Below, piece after piece: positions 1 through 7,199 of a stretch of DNA of 12,661 nt. The DNA is from Minisyncoccota bacterium. Lineage in GTDB: Bacteria > Patescibacteriota > Minisyncoccia > Moranbacterales > GCA-2747515. The notes beneath the pieces are model-generated. The model saw only the letters and a program-made list of their open reading frames with translations, made no database searches and was not told the origin of the DNA. The stretch covers positions 1-12,661 of the forward strand of contig CALIRC010000096.1 of assembly GCA_938044295.1 (NCBI GenBank), given 5' to 3'. Within the stretch, counting starts at the first letter, position 1. Every line of letters starts with the position of its first letter. The position numbers and the translations under genes were made by a program.

Positions 1-613
1 CTATGATGTTTTCGATGACGATATTGTTCTCGACAATGATTCGACTTGCTATCTCTTCTTCTGTGATTGTGCTTACCTCATCATCTGAAATTGTGATCGT
101 TAGCGCCTCTGGTGTACTAGATTGATTTTCTCTTGGTGCATACCATGCAATACCTTCATACTTCCAATTTGGGTCATTCTTTTCTATATTGCTTTTTTCT
201 GCTTCAGAGACAGTGAAGAAGTGTCCTTTGTATGCATCACTCCAGAAACGATGGACTGGCTGCCCACTTGCAGCAACATAGAACCCTATGCCTTCGTAGA
301 TCCAGTTAGGGTCGTTTTCTTCAAGGTTCTTTTTCTCACTTTCTGATACTGTAAAAAAATGATGCTTGTAGTTTTCACTCCAAAATCTGTATGTGGGTAC
401 GCCTGTATTTTTATCTGCGACTTGGTAGGCTACACCCTCGTATGCCCAGTCACCATTTACTGATGTTGCTTGTCGTTCGTTCTCTACAGTTGTGTAGAAG
501 TGCCCTTTGTATTTCTCACTCCAGAACCGATGAAGGTCCGCTGCTTGCGCAATTGGTGTTGTTAGGATAAATATTCCAAACACAAACATCAGAGTGAAGT
601 ATCTATTGTTCAT
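1..613 (-). CDS. Exported DUF5648-repeat protein, C-terminus outside window
   Basis: The frame is open from an ATG at 613 to the window edge (204 codons seen). Residues 1-24 form a signal peptide: a short polar start, a hydrophobic core (about 8-19) and an Ala-Gln-Ala cleavage site before Ala25. Three tandem copies of a ~45-residue repeat follow, each beginning (H/Y)RFWS, continuing with YKxHF(Y/F)T, and ending W-x-YEG(I/V)(A/G). This is the DUF5648 pattern found in secreted or surface proteins, often near peptidases or adhesive domains; its molecular function is unknown. After the repeats the chain turns acidic and Ile/Val/Glu-rich, so a further domain probably lies beyond the edge. There is no Shine-Dalgarno sequence before the start. 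The protein should act outside the cytoplasmic membrane. Family assignment is from the repeat signature only. Confidence 0.85.
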   Translation of the reverse strand, partial: MNNRYFTLMFVFGIFILTTPIAQAADLHRFWSEKYKGHFYTTVENERQATSVNGDWAYEGVAYQVADKNTGVPTYRFWSENYKHHFFTVSESEKKNLEENDPNWIYEGIGFYVAASGQPVHRFWSDAYKGHFFTVSEAEKSNIEKNDPNWKYEGIAWYAPRENQSSTPEALTITISDDEVSTITEEEIASRIIVENNIVIENII

Positions 614-657
614 ATTTTATCTAAATCAACTTTTTATATTCAAATCGTATTTGTTGC

Positions 658-663
658 ATTATA
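658..663 (-). promoter_or_regulatory. Extended -10 promoter for the DUF5648 gene
   Basis: On the minus strand TGATATAAT forms an extended -10 (TG-n-TATAAT) about 45 bp before the ATG at 613. No convincing -35 hexamer is placed 16-18 bp upstream. The spacer 614-805 is a divergent intergenic region with one such promoter facing each way. Confidence 0.5.
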
Positions 664-772
664 TCATGCAAAGGTTTTAGCTACACTGGTCGTCCTAAAT
701 TTTTATACCGAAAAACCTCCACACAACTTTTCAAGTCAAAAAATATCTACACTCCTTACTTAACTCTCATGT

Positions 773-778
773 TATAAT
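773..778 (+). promoter_or_regulatory. Extended -10 promoter for the 806 gene
   Basis: TGTTATAAT at 770-778 is an extended -10 element with a perfect TATAAT hexamer. The expected start of transcription, about 785, leaves a leader of only about 20 nt without a Shine-Dalgarno sequence. No good -35 is seen. Confidence 0.55.
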
Positions 779-805
779 ATTATTCTAAATGTATGCATAG
801 TATAT

Positions 806-1420
806 ATGAGTGAGAAACTGCCAAATCCTGAGGGTGGACATGAGGACATAAAAGCCTTGCACGCCGACCTGGGGCAAGAAATCATCACTGGCAATATGAC
901 GGAAGCTCTCACAATAGTAAATCAAATCAAAGACACGCTCGAAAAAAAACTTACGAGCATACAAAGAGAAACAAGTGGGGAACGCGAAGCAGAGGTAAAA
1001 GCACTAATACATGAAATGATTACTCTCAAACAAGCTGAACTTACTATTTTTGGTACGTGGCAAGGTCTGGAAGTGCCACTAGCAGTCATTGTAGGTGAAG
1101 ATGCACAATTTAAAAGACTTTCAAGAGATTTTGTCGACTATGAAAGAGGAGTAGATAAGGATCGTTTTCAAGAAGGATTGAAAACATACAGCAAAGGAAA
1201 CAGAAAATATATCGAGTTGCTATACACTAACAGAGATAACGCTAAAAGATTGGGATTCAAAGGAATAGAATTTGTACTCCCTGAAGATGACCATGAATTC
1301 ATTGAGAAACTGAGAAACTACAGCAAGGAGATTCTGGTTGAGGCATTGACACGCATATGGAAAAATTTAGGTGCACAAAACATACCTGAGGAAAAAAGAA
1401 GTTTCTTTGTGCCGGAGTAA
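806..1420 (+). CDS. Hypothetical protein, 204 aa, charged and mostly helical
   Basis: I do not recognise this protein. It has 204 residues, no signal peptide and no membrane segment, so it is probably cytoplasmic. Residues 10-90 are rich in Glu, Lys, Leu and Ile with heptad-like spacing, suggesting a helical or coiled-coil N-terminal half. The middle (about 90-140) contains an Asp/Glu/Arg-rich stretch including DFVDYERGVDKDRF. The ATG at 806 is chosen because it is the first start downstream of the TATAAT at 773-778 and because an intrinsic terminator follows the stop. It stands alone on the plus strand between minus-strand genes, so it is likely a single-gene transcript. The promoter, full-length frame and terminator make it a real gene; no function can be proposed. 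Confidence 0.75.
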   Translation: MSEKLPNPEGGHEDIKALHADLGQEIITGNMTEALTIVNQIKDTLEKKLTSIQRETSGEREAEVKALIHEMITLKQAELTIFGTWQGLEVPLAVIVGEDAQFKRLSRDFVDYERGVDKDRFQEGLKTYSKGNRKYIELLYTNRDNAKRLGFKGIEFVLPEDDHEFIEKLRNYSKEILVEALTRIWKNLGAQNIPEEKRSFFVPE

Positions 1421-1480
1421 AATACCGCATCAGTAAACAACCCCAATCTTATACTAGGTGGTGTTTGAAACTAGTGAAGC

Positions 1481-1505
1481 AAAAAACTTCCAGAGGGAGT
1501 TTTTT
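1481..1505 (+). terminator. Intrinsic terminator of the 806 gene
   Basis: An 11-bp stem (1481-1491 with 1495-1505, one G-T pair) with a 3-nt loop ends in six T. It lies 60 bp after the stop codon of the upstream plus-strand gene. Confidence 0.75.
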
Positions 1506-1566
1506 AGACGTTTGAACAACGTTCAATGTGCGGGACCTCGTGGACAGTGTTCGAACATTTTCCCAT

Positions 1567-1617
1567 ATGAAAAACCATCTACAGAGTAAACGATTTTTCA
1601 TTTCTCTGTAGATGGTT
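1567..1617 (-). terminator. Intrinsic terminator of the mTERF-like gene
   Basis: A perfect 14-bp stem (1573-1586 with 1604-1617) is followed on the minus strand by TTTTTCAT. It begins only a few bases after the TAA of the mTERF-like gene. Confidence 0.75.
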
Positions 1618-1620
1618 AAA

Positions 1621-2190
1621 TTATCCATACCCCTTCCGATAAGAAGAGGTAATCTTAGGGTGTAGCGTTTTGGATTTTATGATCAAATCTTTCAGACCAT
1701 TCGAACGCTTGTCTTTTTTTGCAAGTCCTACAATCACTTTAACTGTTTCCTCAGGATGTTCTGCAAGAGTAATCAGAAGCCTTTCGAGATTGCATACCAC
1801 AGCACTCATGAGCGTGTTCACTTTCGAACACTCATAGTACATGCCAATGCGAATAATACAGTGTAGCTTTTCCCTTTTTGTTGACCACAAAGAAGTATTT
1901 TTCTGCATTAGCTCTTGTGCTGTTATGGGGACGTCCAATCTCTTACACATCCTACCGAGAAATCTTATCCGATATGAAATGTTATCGTCGGCAAGTCCCA
2001 AAATAGCAGGTAATGATGTGATCATTTTCACAGGATTTGCGAAGCCTTGCTCTTTGAGAAAAGCGATCTTGCCATCAGGATCACTCCAAAGAGTTGGCGA
2101 CATGTCATAGAAGTTAATGATGTTCTGCTCAGAAAAGCCAGCAGATCGAAGTGCAGACTCTCTATTACTCAATTCATGTTGTGAGAGCAT
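1621..2190 (-). CDS. mTERF-like helical-repeat protein, 189 aa
   Basis: The chain shows the rhythm of mitochondrial transcription termination factor (mTERF) repeats: hydrophobic helix pairs of ~30-35 residues with a Pro before a Leu/Ile at helix starts and a following FL-x(4)-GF. Examples are GFSEQNIINFYDMSPTLW, FLKEQGFANPVKMITSLP and AILGLADDNISYRIRFLG. About three repeats fit in residues 5-125; the C-terminal third is basic and may differ. mTERF proteins bind nucleic acid in organelles; in a bacterium the role is unknown. The start at 2190 is preferred over the longer frame to 2250 because GGAG lies 7 nt before it and because the longer version would run through the tRNA-Asp terminator. This is the clearest Shine-Dalgarno sequence in the window. 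The gene follows tRNA-Asp and has its own terminator. The fold assignment is by eye; a generic alpha-repeat protein is the alternative. Confidence 0.7.
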   Translation of the reverse strand: MLSQHELSNRESALRSAGFSEQNIINFYDMSPTLWSDPDGKIAFLKEQGFANPVKMITSLPAILGLADDNISYRIRFLGRMCKRLDVPITAQELMQKNTSLWSTKREKLHCIIRIGMYYECSKVNTLMSAVVCNLERLLITLAEHPEETVKVIVGLAKKDKRSNGLKDLIIKSKTLHPKITSSYRKGYG

Positions 2191-2221
2191 AAAGCTTCTC
2201 CATATTGTTAAAGATAAACAC

Positions 2222-2247
2222 AAAATAACACAGATATAAATCTGTGT
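2222..2247 (-). terminator. Terminator after tRNA-Asp
   Basis: A perfect 8-bp stem (2228-2235 with 2240-2247) with a 4-nt loop is followed on the minus strand by TATTTTG. It lies 9 bp beyond the tRNA-Asp 3' end. Confidence 0.65.
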
Positions 2248-2256
2248 CAAATTATG

Positions 2257-2330
2257 CGGGAGTGACCGGGTTCGAACCGGCGACCTTCTGCGTGACAGGC
2301 AGACGCTCTAACCAGCTGAGCTACACCCCC
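2257..2330 (-). tRNA. tRNA-Asp (GUC)
   Basis: A complete 74-nt cloverleaf: acceptor GGGGGTG/CACTCCC (one G-U pair), anticodon loop CTGTCAC with anticodon GTC, T-arm loop TTCGAAC and discriminator G, as expected for Asp. The 3' CCA is not encoded (the genome continues CAT), so the CCA-adding enzyme must supply it. Confidence 0.95.
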
Positions 2331-2413
2331 TTTTTTATACTGTAGACCACACAATAGAGAATTTTTCTCTGCTTAGTGATTCACACTATCTGGTTTGATT
2401 TTCTCTGCATTTA

Positions 2414-2734
2414 CTATTGTTGCGATGATTCGTTGCCTTCTATCTGACTTTTAGCTTCTACTACAAGATTTCTAATTGTTTCAGCTTTTTTATTGTCATT
2501 CAACTCTTTATCATCTAAAATATCTAAAATTTTCTTCTGTAAACCGCGACTATGTATGCATGTACTGGCTAGATCATTTTTTCCTGTTAAGCAGATACCA
2601 AAAGCTTCCTGTAAGAATTGTAGTTTATCTAGATTTTTATCTGTAAATCCTGTGAGCTCTTGATTATTTTCGCTCTTTATTGCCTCTATTTGAGATGGTG
2701 TTGCAAATTGTGATTCAGCTGATTCCCATCTCAT
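2414..2734 (-). CDS. Hypothetical protein, 106 aa
   Basis: I do not recognise this protein. It is a polar, acidic, soluble chain rich in Gln, Asn, Lys and Glu, with predicted helices around residues 14-50 and 65-95, no signal peptide and no membrane segment. Two cysteines are present (48 and 59). It sits between the CAU tRNA (37 bp upstream) and tRNA-Asp (83 bp downstream) on the same strand, so it may be co-transcribed with the tRNAs. There is no Shine-Dalgarno sequence before the ATG. No alternative frame offers a better candidate, but with only length and context in support the coding status is moderately sure. Confidence 0.55.
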   Translation of the reverse strand: MRWESAESQFATPSQIEAIKSENNQELTGFTDKNLDKLQFLQEAFGICLTGKNDLASTCIHSRGLQKKILDILDDKELNDNKKAETIRNLVVEAKSQIEGNESSQQ

Positions 2735-2771
2735 GTGTGTATATTAATCTTTATATCTGGATTTTATCCCG

Positions 2772-2845
2772 TAGCAGGGGTGAGAATTGAACTCACGACC
2801 TCAGGCTTATGAGTCCTGTGCTCTAACCAACTGAGCTACCCTGCC
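2772..2845 (-). tRNA. tRNA with CAU anticodon (elongator Met or Ile2)
   Basis: A 74-nt cloverleaf: acceptor GGCAGGG/CCCTGCT with a terminal G-U pair, D-loop AGTTGGTTA, anticodon loop CTCATAA, T-loop TTCAATT and discriminator A. The CCA is not encoded. The initiator tRNA is a separate gene at 3125-3198, so this is elongator Met or lysidine-modified Ile2; the sequence alone does not decide. The innermost anticodon-stem pair (A31-G39) is mismatched, which is unusual. Fragments of its 5' half and upstream region are duplicated just upstream. Confidence 0.9.
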
Positions 2846-2995
2846 ATATTGTATCGCGATGCAGGTTGTCCTGTGCTCGCTGTATTTAGCCAAGAACTGA
2901 GCTACCGGGCCATATTGTATCGCGATGCAGATGTCCTGTGCTCACTGTACTTAACCAAGAACGGAGTTATGTCGCCCATTATACTCTATCTTGTC
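2843..2995 (-). repeat. Decaying tandem duplication of a tRNA 5' half and its leader
   Basis: A 22-bp block is repeated perfectly at 2843-2864 and 2909-2930 (period 66 bp). It joins the tRNA leader to the first bases of the tRNA. The units also share TGTCCTGTGCTC and CCAAGAAC-GAG. The second unit still reads GGTAGCTCAGTT, a D-arm, but lacks a 3' half, and a third, more diverged unit follows (2931-2995). These are tRNA pseudogene fragments. The rest of the spacer up to 3124 holds only a small CCCGC/GCGGG hairpin (3036-3050), possibly REP-like. Confidence 0.75.
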
Positions 2996-3124
2996 CTGCT
3001 GTATTCAGGAAATATTATCTTTCCCTGCCTGCCTACCCGCTTTTGGCGGGACCCTCTTTCGTTTAAGTGCTCATATACTTTTGACCTTACTTGAAAGAAG
3101 ATTGATTGTCACTGGTACAATGTG

Positions 3125-3198
3125 TTGCGGGAGTAGGATTTGAACCTACGACCTCGTGGTTATGAGCCACGCGAGCTGCCGGACTGCTCCATCCCGCT
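3125..3198 (-). tRNA. Initiator tRNA-fMet (CAU)
   Basis: The body matches bacterial initiators: D-arm region TGGAGCAGTCCGGCAGCTCG, anticodon loop CTCATAA, T-loop TTCAAAT, and an A1-A72 mismatch at the end of the acceptor (GCGGGA pairs with TCCCGC). The 1-72 mismatch is the hallmark that allows formylation. The anticodon stem ends in only two G-C pairs (GTGG/CCAC) rather than the usual three. The discriminator is A and the CCA is not encoded. Confidence 0.93.
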
Positions 3199-3217
3199 AT
3201 AAATGAAGGATATACAC

Positions 3218-3250
3218 AAAAAAATGAAGCACACGGAATGCCTCTGTGTG
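3218..3250 (-). terminator. Intrinsic terminator between the glycosyltransferase and tRNA-fMet
   Basis: An 8-bp stem (3230-3237 with 3243-3250, one G-T pair) and 5-nt loop is followed on the minus strand by CTTCAT and seven T in all. It probably ends the glycosyltransferase transcript, but it lies downstream of the promoter at 3271-3298. Confidence 0.6.
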
Positions 3251-3270
3251 TCACGCTTTGATGTATAAAA

Positions 3271-3298
3271 AGTATACTATAGTGGCAAATTATGTCAA
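3271..3298 (-). promoter_or_regulatory. Strong sigma70 promoter facing the tRNAs
   Basis: On the minus strand a consensus -35 TTGACA (3298-3293), a 16-bp spacer and -10 TATACT (3276-3271). Transcription would start near 3264 and run first into the hairpin at 3218-3250 and then tRNA-fMet. Confidence 0.65.
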
Positions 3299-3325
3299 AT
3301 GCTTCTAAATGGTTGCAACTATATA

Positions 3326-4954
3326 CTATTTTTCTGCGTTATGATTTGATGATGCACTTTTTAGCGTACAACGTCTAATATCAATATCTCCATGTGTCAG
3401 TAATGCTTTGCGATCCCTATCAGGATTTGATGGTGTTACGCAGAGAGCTTTTTTTGTATTGTAGATAGAGAGATCAATGTCTTTATGTGTCATTTTTTCT
3501 ACGGCTATACCTAGAGGTGTATATAGTAGAAGTGTGTTAGACCGTATCGATACCTCTCCAGACACGAAAACGACATCTAGTTGCTGTTTGTATGCGTACT
3601 CTGTTATGAAACGTCCGATTTCTGTGGTAGCTTTACTTCGCTCGAGTGAGAACGGTACGATCGCTGTTGTGCCCAGTAGTAAAATCAGGGCTATTTTGTA
3701 CACACTTATCCTTTTTAATTTGTGGTGGAACTGCACCATAGTGACTAATAGTATGATTGTTACACCGTATCCCAGAATGTACAATGCGCTACCCTGCGCG
3801 CTGCTCATTTGTAATAGTATTTTTGCTAGTACGAGATTCACGCGAGCCACATCGGAGTACTGTACAAAAATTACTGGCAAACAGCTAAGACATGTAAGCG
3901 CTGTAATATACAGCAGATATCGTTGTTTTTTCTCTCTGAGATATGACTGGATGATCATACCAAGTGCGATAGCTAATAGCGGTGTCGCAGGCAAGATGTA
4001 AAATGGTACTTTTGTTTGGGAGAATGTAAAGAGAATATAGATCATGCAGCATATCACTAGAGAAGAAATGATGATTTGATTGACTTCATTTTGCTTTTTT
4101 TTAAAACTGTACACGTATAAGAGAACTGCGATAGGCAATACAAAAAACCACACACCAAAATGGGATGTGATGACGTCTGCATATGAGTCATATGGAGAAT
4201 TGATGTAGTTGGAATCAAACCTTTCTATAATATGGTAGAAGAAGTACTCATCGACGAATGCGCGCCCATGTGATAGAGACATAAAGAAATGCCACGGTAA
4301 AGTCACGCACATGAAAATGAGTATACTTTGTATGAGTATTTTATATGTAAGAGCATATTTTGGTGGTGAATATATCGCGAGACCTAGAAGTGCAATTACT
4401 GGTATTAGCCCAACAGCACTTTTGACCATGACGCCGCAGCCTGTGGCAAAAGCCGCTATGTAGACCCAGCGCGACTCACCAGTACATGCGCTCTGCCAGA
4501 GACTCAAACATGCCGCAACAACACAAAATGTCAGCATCGTATCCAGAATGCCATAGCGTGATGCTTGGATAAAAAGTGGGAGACTCATCAGGCATACCGC
4601 ACAAAATATTGCAGCGAAGCGACTAGATCCTTTTTTGTAGACGAAAAAATATGTGAGCACTATAGTTGCGTACCCGAAACCGCCAGCAATGCACCGCCCA
4701 ACATATTCATAGGAAATGCCTATTTTTGCAAGTACAATCCCGATCCAGAAAAAAAGTGGTGGTTTTTCCATCCAAACCTCGCCACGCCAAAAAAGTGTTA
4801 GGAACGAATTGTTTGCAAGTGTCTCACGAAGCACCTGCGCATAGATTGCTTCATCTCCCTCAAGGGACCCAGGCATGAACCATAAAAGTGCAACGATCCA
4901 GTATATTGATAGTAGCAGAAACCCCCAGTGTCGATGTAGAAATGATTGGATCAT
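3326..4954 (-). CDS. GT39/PMT_2-type membrane glycosyltransferase (ArnT-like)
   Basis: A polytopic membrane enzyme of 542 residues. Family members transfer a sugar from a polyprenyl-phosphate donor to a protein or lipid on the outer face of the membrane. Visible features: a first membrane helix (about 10-27), then the catalytic loop with EGDEAIYA (Asp34-Glu35), the WxEKPPLFFW motif (about 61-70), about ten to twelve further hydrophobic helices, and a soluble C-terminal tail of about 110 residues. The first helix, the Asp-Glu loop and the EKPP motif are diagnostic of the PMT_2 fold. A longer frame begins with GTG at 5035, but those 27 extra codons run through an inverted-repeat element, so the ATG at 4954, directly before the first membrane helix, is preferred. 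Neither start has a Shine-Dalgarno sequence. The acceptor substrate cannot be told. Confidence 0.87.
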   Translation of the reverse strand: MIQSFLHRHWGFLLLSIYWIVALLWFMPGSLEGDEAIYAQVLRETLANNSFLTLFWRGEVWMEKPPLFFWIGIVLAKIGISYEYVGRCIAGGFGYATIVLTYFFVYKKGSSRFAAIFCAVCLMSLPLFIQASRYGILDTMLTFCVVAACLSLWQSACTGESRWVYIAAFATGCGVMVKSAVGLIPVIALLGLAIYSPPKYALTYKILIQSILIFMCVTLPWHFFMSLSHGRAFVDEYFFYHIIERFDSNYINSPYDSYADVITSHFGVWFFVLPIAVLLYVYSFKKKQNEVNQIIISSLVICCMIYILFTFSQTKVPFYILPATPLLAIALGMIIQSYLREKKQRYLLYITALTCLSCLPVIFVQYSDVARVNLVLAKILLQMSSAQGSALYILGYGVTIILLVTMVQFHHKLKRISVYKIALILLLGTTAIVPFSLERSKATTEIGRFITEYAYKQQLDVVFVSGEVSIRSNTLLLYTPLGIAVEKMTHKDIDLSIYNTKKALCVTPSNPDRDRKALLTHGDIDIRRCTLKSASSNHNAEK

Positions 4955-4987
4955 GTGGTTTTGTGTCTGCGTGGAGAAGGTTTTTTT

Positions 4988-5103
4988 AGGACTCACGCAC
5001 TGGTGTATTTTGTCGTTAAAATCTACGTCTTTCACTTACCACAGTTAGACTATGACTCCTGAAATGTCTCGATTTTGCCTCAAACTATACTCACGTGTGT
5101 AAA
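4988..5103. repeat. Second, diverged copy of the MITE-like element
   Basis: Aligns with the element at 7200-7287 at both ends: AGGACTCACGCACT at the left, then GACTATG, GATTTTGCCT, AACT and ACGT-GTA at the right. It carries about 30 extra bases in the middle, and its right end has lost the GGTCCT terminus. It overlaps the possible 5' extension of the glycosyltransferase gene and supplies the last codons and stop of the PPC gene. Confidence 0.6.
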
Positions 5104-5562
5104 TTTTGATACTTTTTTTTTATCATTAGTTGGACATCCTGAAATCTCCATCAACTTTAGTCCGATTTTCTCATCTAGTTTTCTTTTCACACCTCCCTCA
5201 TTTGGCGTGAGAAAGACTTCTACTGTAACACCTACTGTCATCTCCTGCACATGCCCACCGAGGACGTGGAGGTCATGTCCTGCGATTGCAGCGTGGATAT
5301 GAAGAAAAGGCCCTCCCTCTACGAGAGCGACATTCCCTGTCATCGAGATGAGCTCATAGATCACATCATCATATGTCGTGAAGTAATACTGCTTTTCACT
5401 TAAATTGTAATACCCGATCGTCGCAGATGACACAGCACCAAGACCCTCTACTTGCCCACTCTCAATCTCTTTTTCTGTGCAAAATTTTGTTAGATTTTCT
5501 ATAATGTTTTCACCTTGAAATAATCTGATGATATAGCCATTTGCCGTTTTTTTATGTGTCAT
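5080..5562 (-). CDS. PPC/DUF296 domain protein
   Basis: A 160-residue single-domain protein of the PPC (plants and prokaryotes conserved, DUF296) family. Seen: the start RLFQGENIIENLTKFC (13-28), SGQVEGLGAVSSATIGYY (35-52), the core GNVALVEGGPFLHIHAAI (76-93) and GHDLHVLGGHV (95-105), then a beta-rich VGVTVEVFL. His88, His90 and His104 are the conserved histidines that bind metal in solved bacterial members. Plant relatives carry AT-hook DNA-binding motifs; none is seen here. The bacterial function is unknown, so only the fold is assigned. The ATG at 5562 directly precedes the conserved start; there is no Shine-Dalgarno sequence. The last ~8 codons lie in a repeat element and may not be native. 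It lies between metG (125 bp upstream) and the glycosyltransferase on the same strand. Confidence 0.88.
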   Translation of the reverse strand: MTHKKTANGYIIRLFQGENIIENLTKFCTEKEIESGQVEGLGAVSSATIGYYNLSEKQYYFTTYDDVIYELISMTGNVALVEGGPFLHIHAAIAGHDLHVLGGHVQEMTVGVTVEVFLTPNEGGVKRKLDEKIGLKLMEISGCPTNDKKKVSKFTHVSIV

Positions 5563-5687
5563 GATTTTTTGAGATCAGAAATTAGAGATGTGAGATGATT
5601 GATAAGAGGAAGCTACATGTAGAATATCCAATGCACTGATTATTGAAGTCATTATGGTAATCTTTTTGCTTCAATGTAATCATTCAT

Positions 5688-7118
5688 TTACACTCGCTCA
5701 AATAGTATTTCTTTTTTGCGGGTTTCTAATTGTGTGAAGATCTTTTTGCTCGTTTCAGGGAGAAAAGGCTTGATGTAGGTCGCGATGATATGAAGGTCTT
5801 GGAGAAATCGTTCCATGAGCTCTGTGTATTCTTTTTGTGATAACACATCGTCTTTTTTCTTGAGTGTCCATGGCTGCTTTTGCTCCATTAACTTATTTGC
5901 CCTGTCTACGATCTTCCATATTTTCTCCAGTGCTGCTGGTATGTTAAATACATCCATATCTTTTGCAAGAGCAGATGTATCGATCCGAGGAACCTCATAT
6001 ACGATCTCGCCGGCCAGTGTGATGATGCGGGATGTCAGGTTTCCAAGACCGTTTGCTAGGTCGGCATTATACTTCGCATCGGCTTTTTCGTAGCTGAGAT
6101 CACCGTCTTTTGTGTAGGGCATCGTCGTGAGGAGGATATAGCGTGCGCCATCTGTGCCATAGCGTTCTACTAGCGCAGCAGGAGGCAATGTATTCCCGAG
6201 ACTTTTGCTCATTTTTTTTCCTTCTACTGTGAAGTATTCGTGCGCATAGACTTTACTTGGGATCGGGAGTCCAGCACTCAGAAGCATTGCAGGCCAGTAG
6301 ATTGCATGGAATCGTAAGATGCCTTTGCCAATTACATGTACACGTTCAGACTGTTGCCAGTATTTTTCATAGAGCTCACTTTCTTGTTTATCGTAGTCCA
6401 GAGCAGTGATGTAGTTTGCGAGCGCATCCACCCACACGTACATGATCTGACTTTCATCGTCAGGTACTGGGACACCCCATTTTTTTGCACGCTCAGTGGA
6501 TCGTGAGATCGAGAAGTCTTCCAATCCGCCCTTTATGAAACTAATCACCTCGTTTTTGCGGAACTCTGGATAGATTTTTAGTGTGTCTGATTCGATGAGG
6601 TCCAGTAACATCGCGCTATATCCACTTAGACGGAAAAACCAATTTTCCTCGTGGACTTCTGCTGGCGGCTTGCCGTGTTCTGGGCAGTTACCATTTTCTT
6701 CAAGATCTTTTTCTAGCTTAAATTCTTCGCAGCCATCACAGTAGAGGCCCGTATAGTCTTTTTTGTAGAGGTCGTCTGGGTTTATCGCTTGCCAGAACTT
6801 CTTTGCGCCTGCAAAGTGTCTTTTCTGCGTCGTGCGGATGAAATCGTCTGTGGAGAGATTGAGTAGTGTGCGTAAATTTTCAAAAATCTTTGCATTGCGG
6901 TCGACGAGTTCCTGTGTTGTTATTCCTGCAGTTTCTGCGGCTTGCACATTTTTTATGCTGTTTTCATCTGATCCAGTAAGGAATCGTACATCTCGTCCTT
7001 TTTCATTCTCAAAACGTGCAAAACAGTCTGTTTGTACTTTTTCAAACCCATGTCCGACATGTGGAGCGCCGTTGACATAGTCGATTGCAGTAGTTATGTA
7101 GAATGGTTTTTCACGCAT
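5688..7118 (-). CDS. metG: Methionyl-tRNA synthetase, short form
   Basis: Class I synthetase that attaches methionine to initiator and elongator tRNA-Met in the cytoplasm. The 476 residues include HVGH (20-23, the HIGH motif), a connective zinc knuckle with Cys127, Cys130, Cys145 and His148 (single-zinc Thermus-like arrangement), the WVDALANY and HVIGKGILRFHAIYWPA motifs of the methionine pocket, and KMSKS (302-306). An anticodon-binding helical domain ends the chain. There is no C-terminal EMAP-II-like tRNA-binding domain, so it is a minimal form; the dimerising extension of E. coli MetG is absent. The ATG at 7118 gives the expected start shortly before the Rossmann strand (FYITTAI). A promoter with TATGAT lies just upstream and there is no Shine-Dalgarno sequence. 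It is the first gene of a minus-strand series with the PPC and glycosyltransferase genes. Confidence 0.97.
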   Translation of the reverse strand: MREKPFYITTAIDYVNGAPHVGHGFEKVQTDCFARFENEKGRDVRFLTGSDENSIKNVQAAETAGITTQELVDRNAKIFENLRTLLNLSTDDFIRTTQKRHFAGAKKFWQAINPDDLYKKDYTGLYCDGCEEFKLEKDLEENGNCPEHGKPPAEVHEENWFFRLSGYSAMLLDLIESDTLKIYPEFRKNEVISFIKGGLEDFSISRSTERAKKWGVPVPDDESQIMYVWVDALANYITALDYDKQESELYEKYWQQSERVHVIGKGILRFHAIYWPAMLLSAGLPIPSKVYAHEYFTVEGKKMSKSLGNTLPPAALVERYGTDGARYILLTTMPYTKDGDLSYEKADAKYNADLANGLGNLTSRIITLAGEIVYEVPRIDTSALAKDMDVFNIPAALEKIWKIVDRANKLMEQKQPWTLKKKDDVLSQKEYTELMERFLQDLHIIATYIKPFLPETSKKIFTQLETRKKEILFERV

Positions 7119-7141
7119 AGGATGTGTTTAATGTAGTGTTT

Positions 7142-7170
7142 ATCATATCATGGCTCATTTTCTGGAGCAA
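7142..7170 (-). promoter_or_regulatory. Probable metG promoter
   Basis: On the minus strand TATGAT (7147-7142) is preceded by TG-A and, 17 bp upstream, by a weak -35 TTGCTC (7170-7165). The leader would be about 17 nt long, which fits the lack of a ribosome binding site. Confidence 0.45.
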
Positions 7171-7199
7171 TTTTTTACACATATCAATTGATTATTTTT

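Noticed and set aside
2843..2995. Possible CRISPR array from the repeated 22-bp block.
   Set aside because: Only two perfect copies, the intervening sequence is itself repeated, and the block is tRNA-derived; there are no cas genes.
2849..3094. Plus-strand frame of 81 codons in the tRNA spacer.
   Set aside because: It runs through the tRNA-derived tandem repeats and has no promoter or ribosome binding site.
3477..4001. Plus-strand frame of 174 codons inside the glycosyltransferase gene.
   Set aside because: The opposite strand encodes a well-supported membrane enzyme; this is its shadow.
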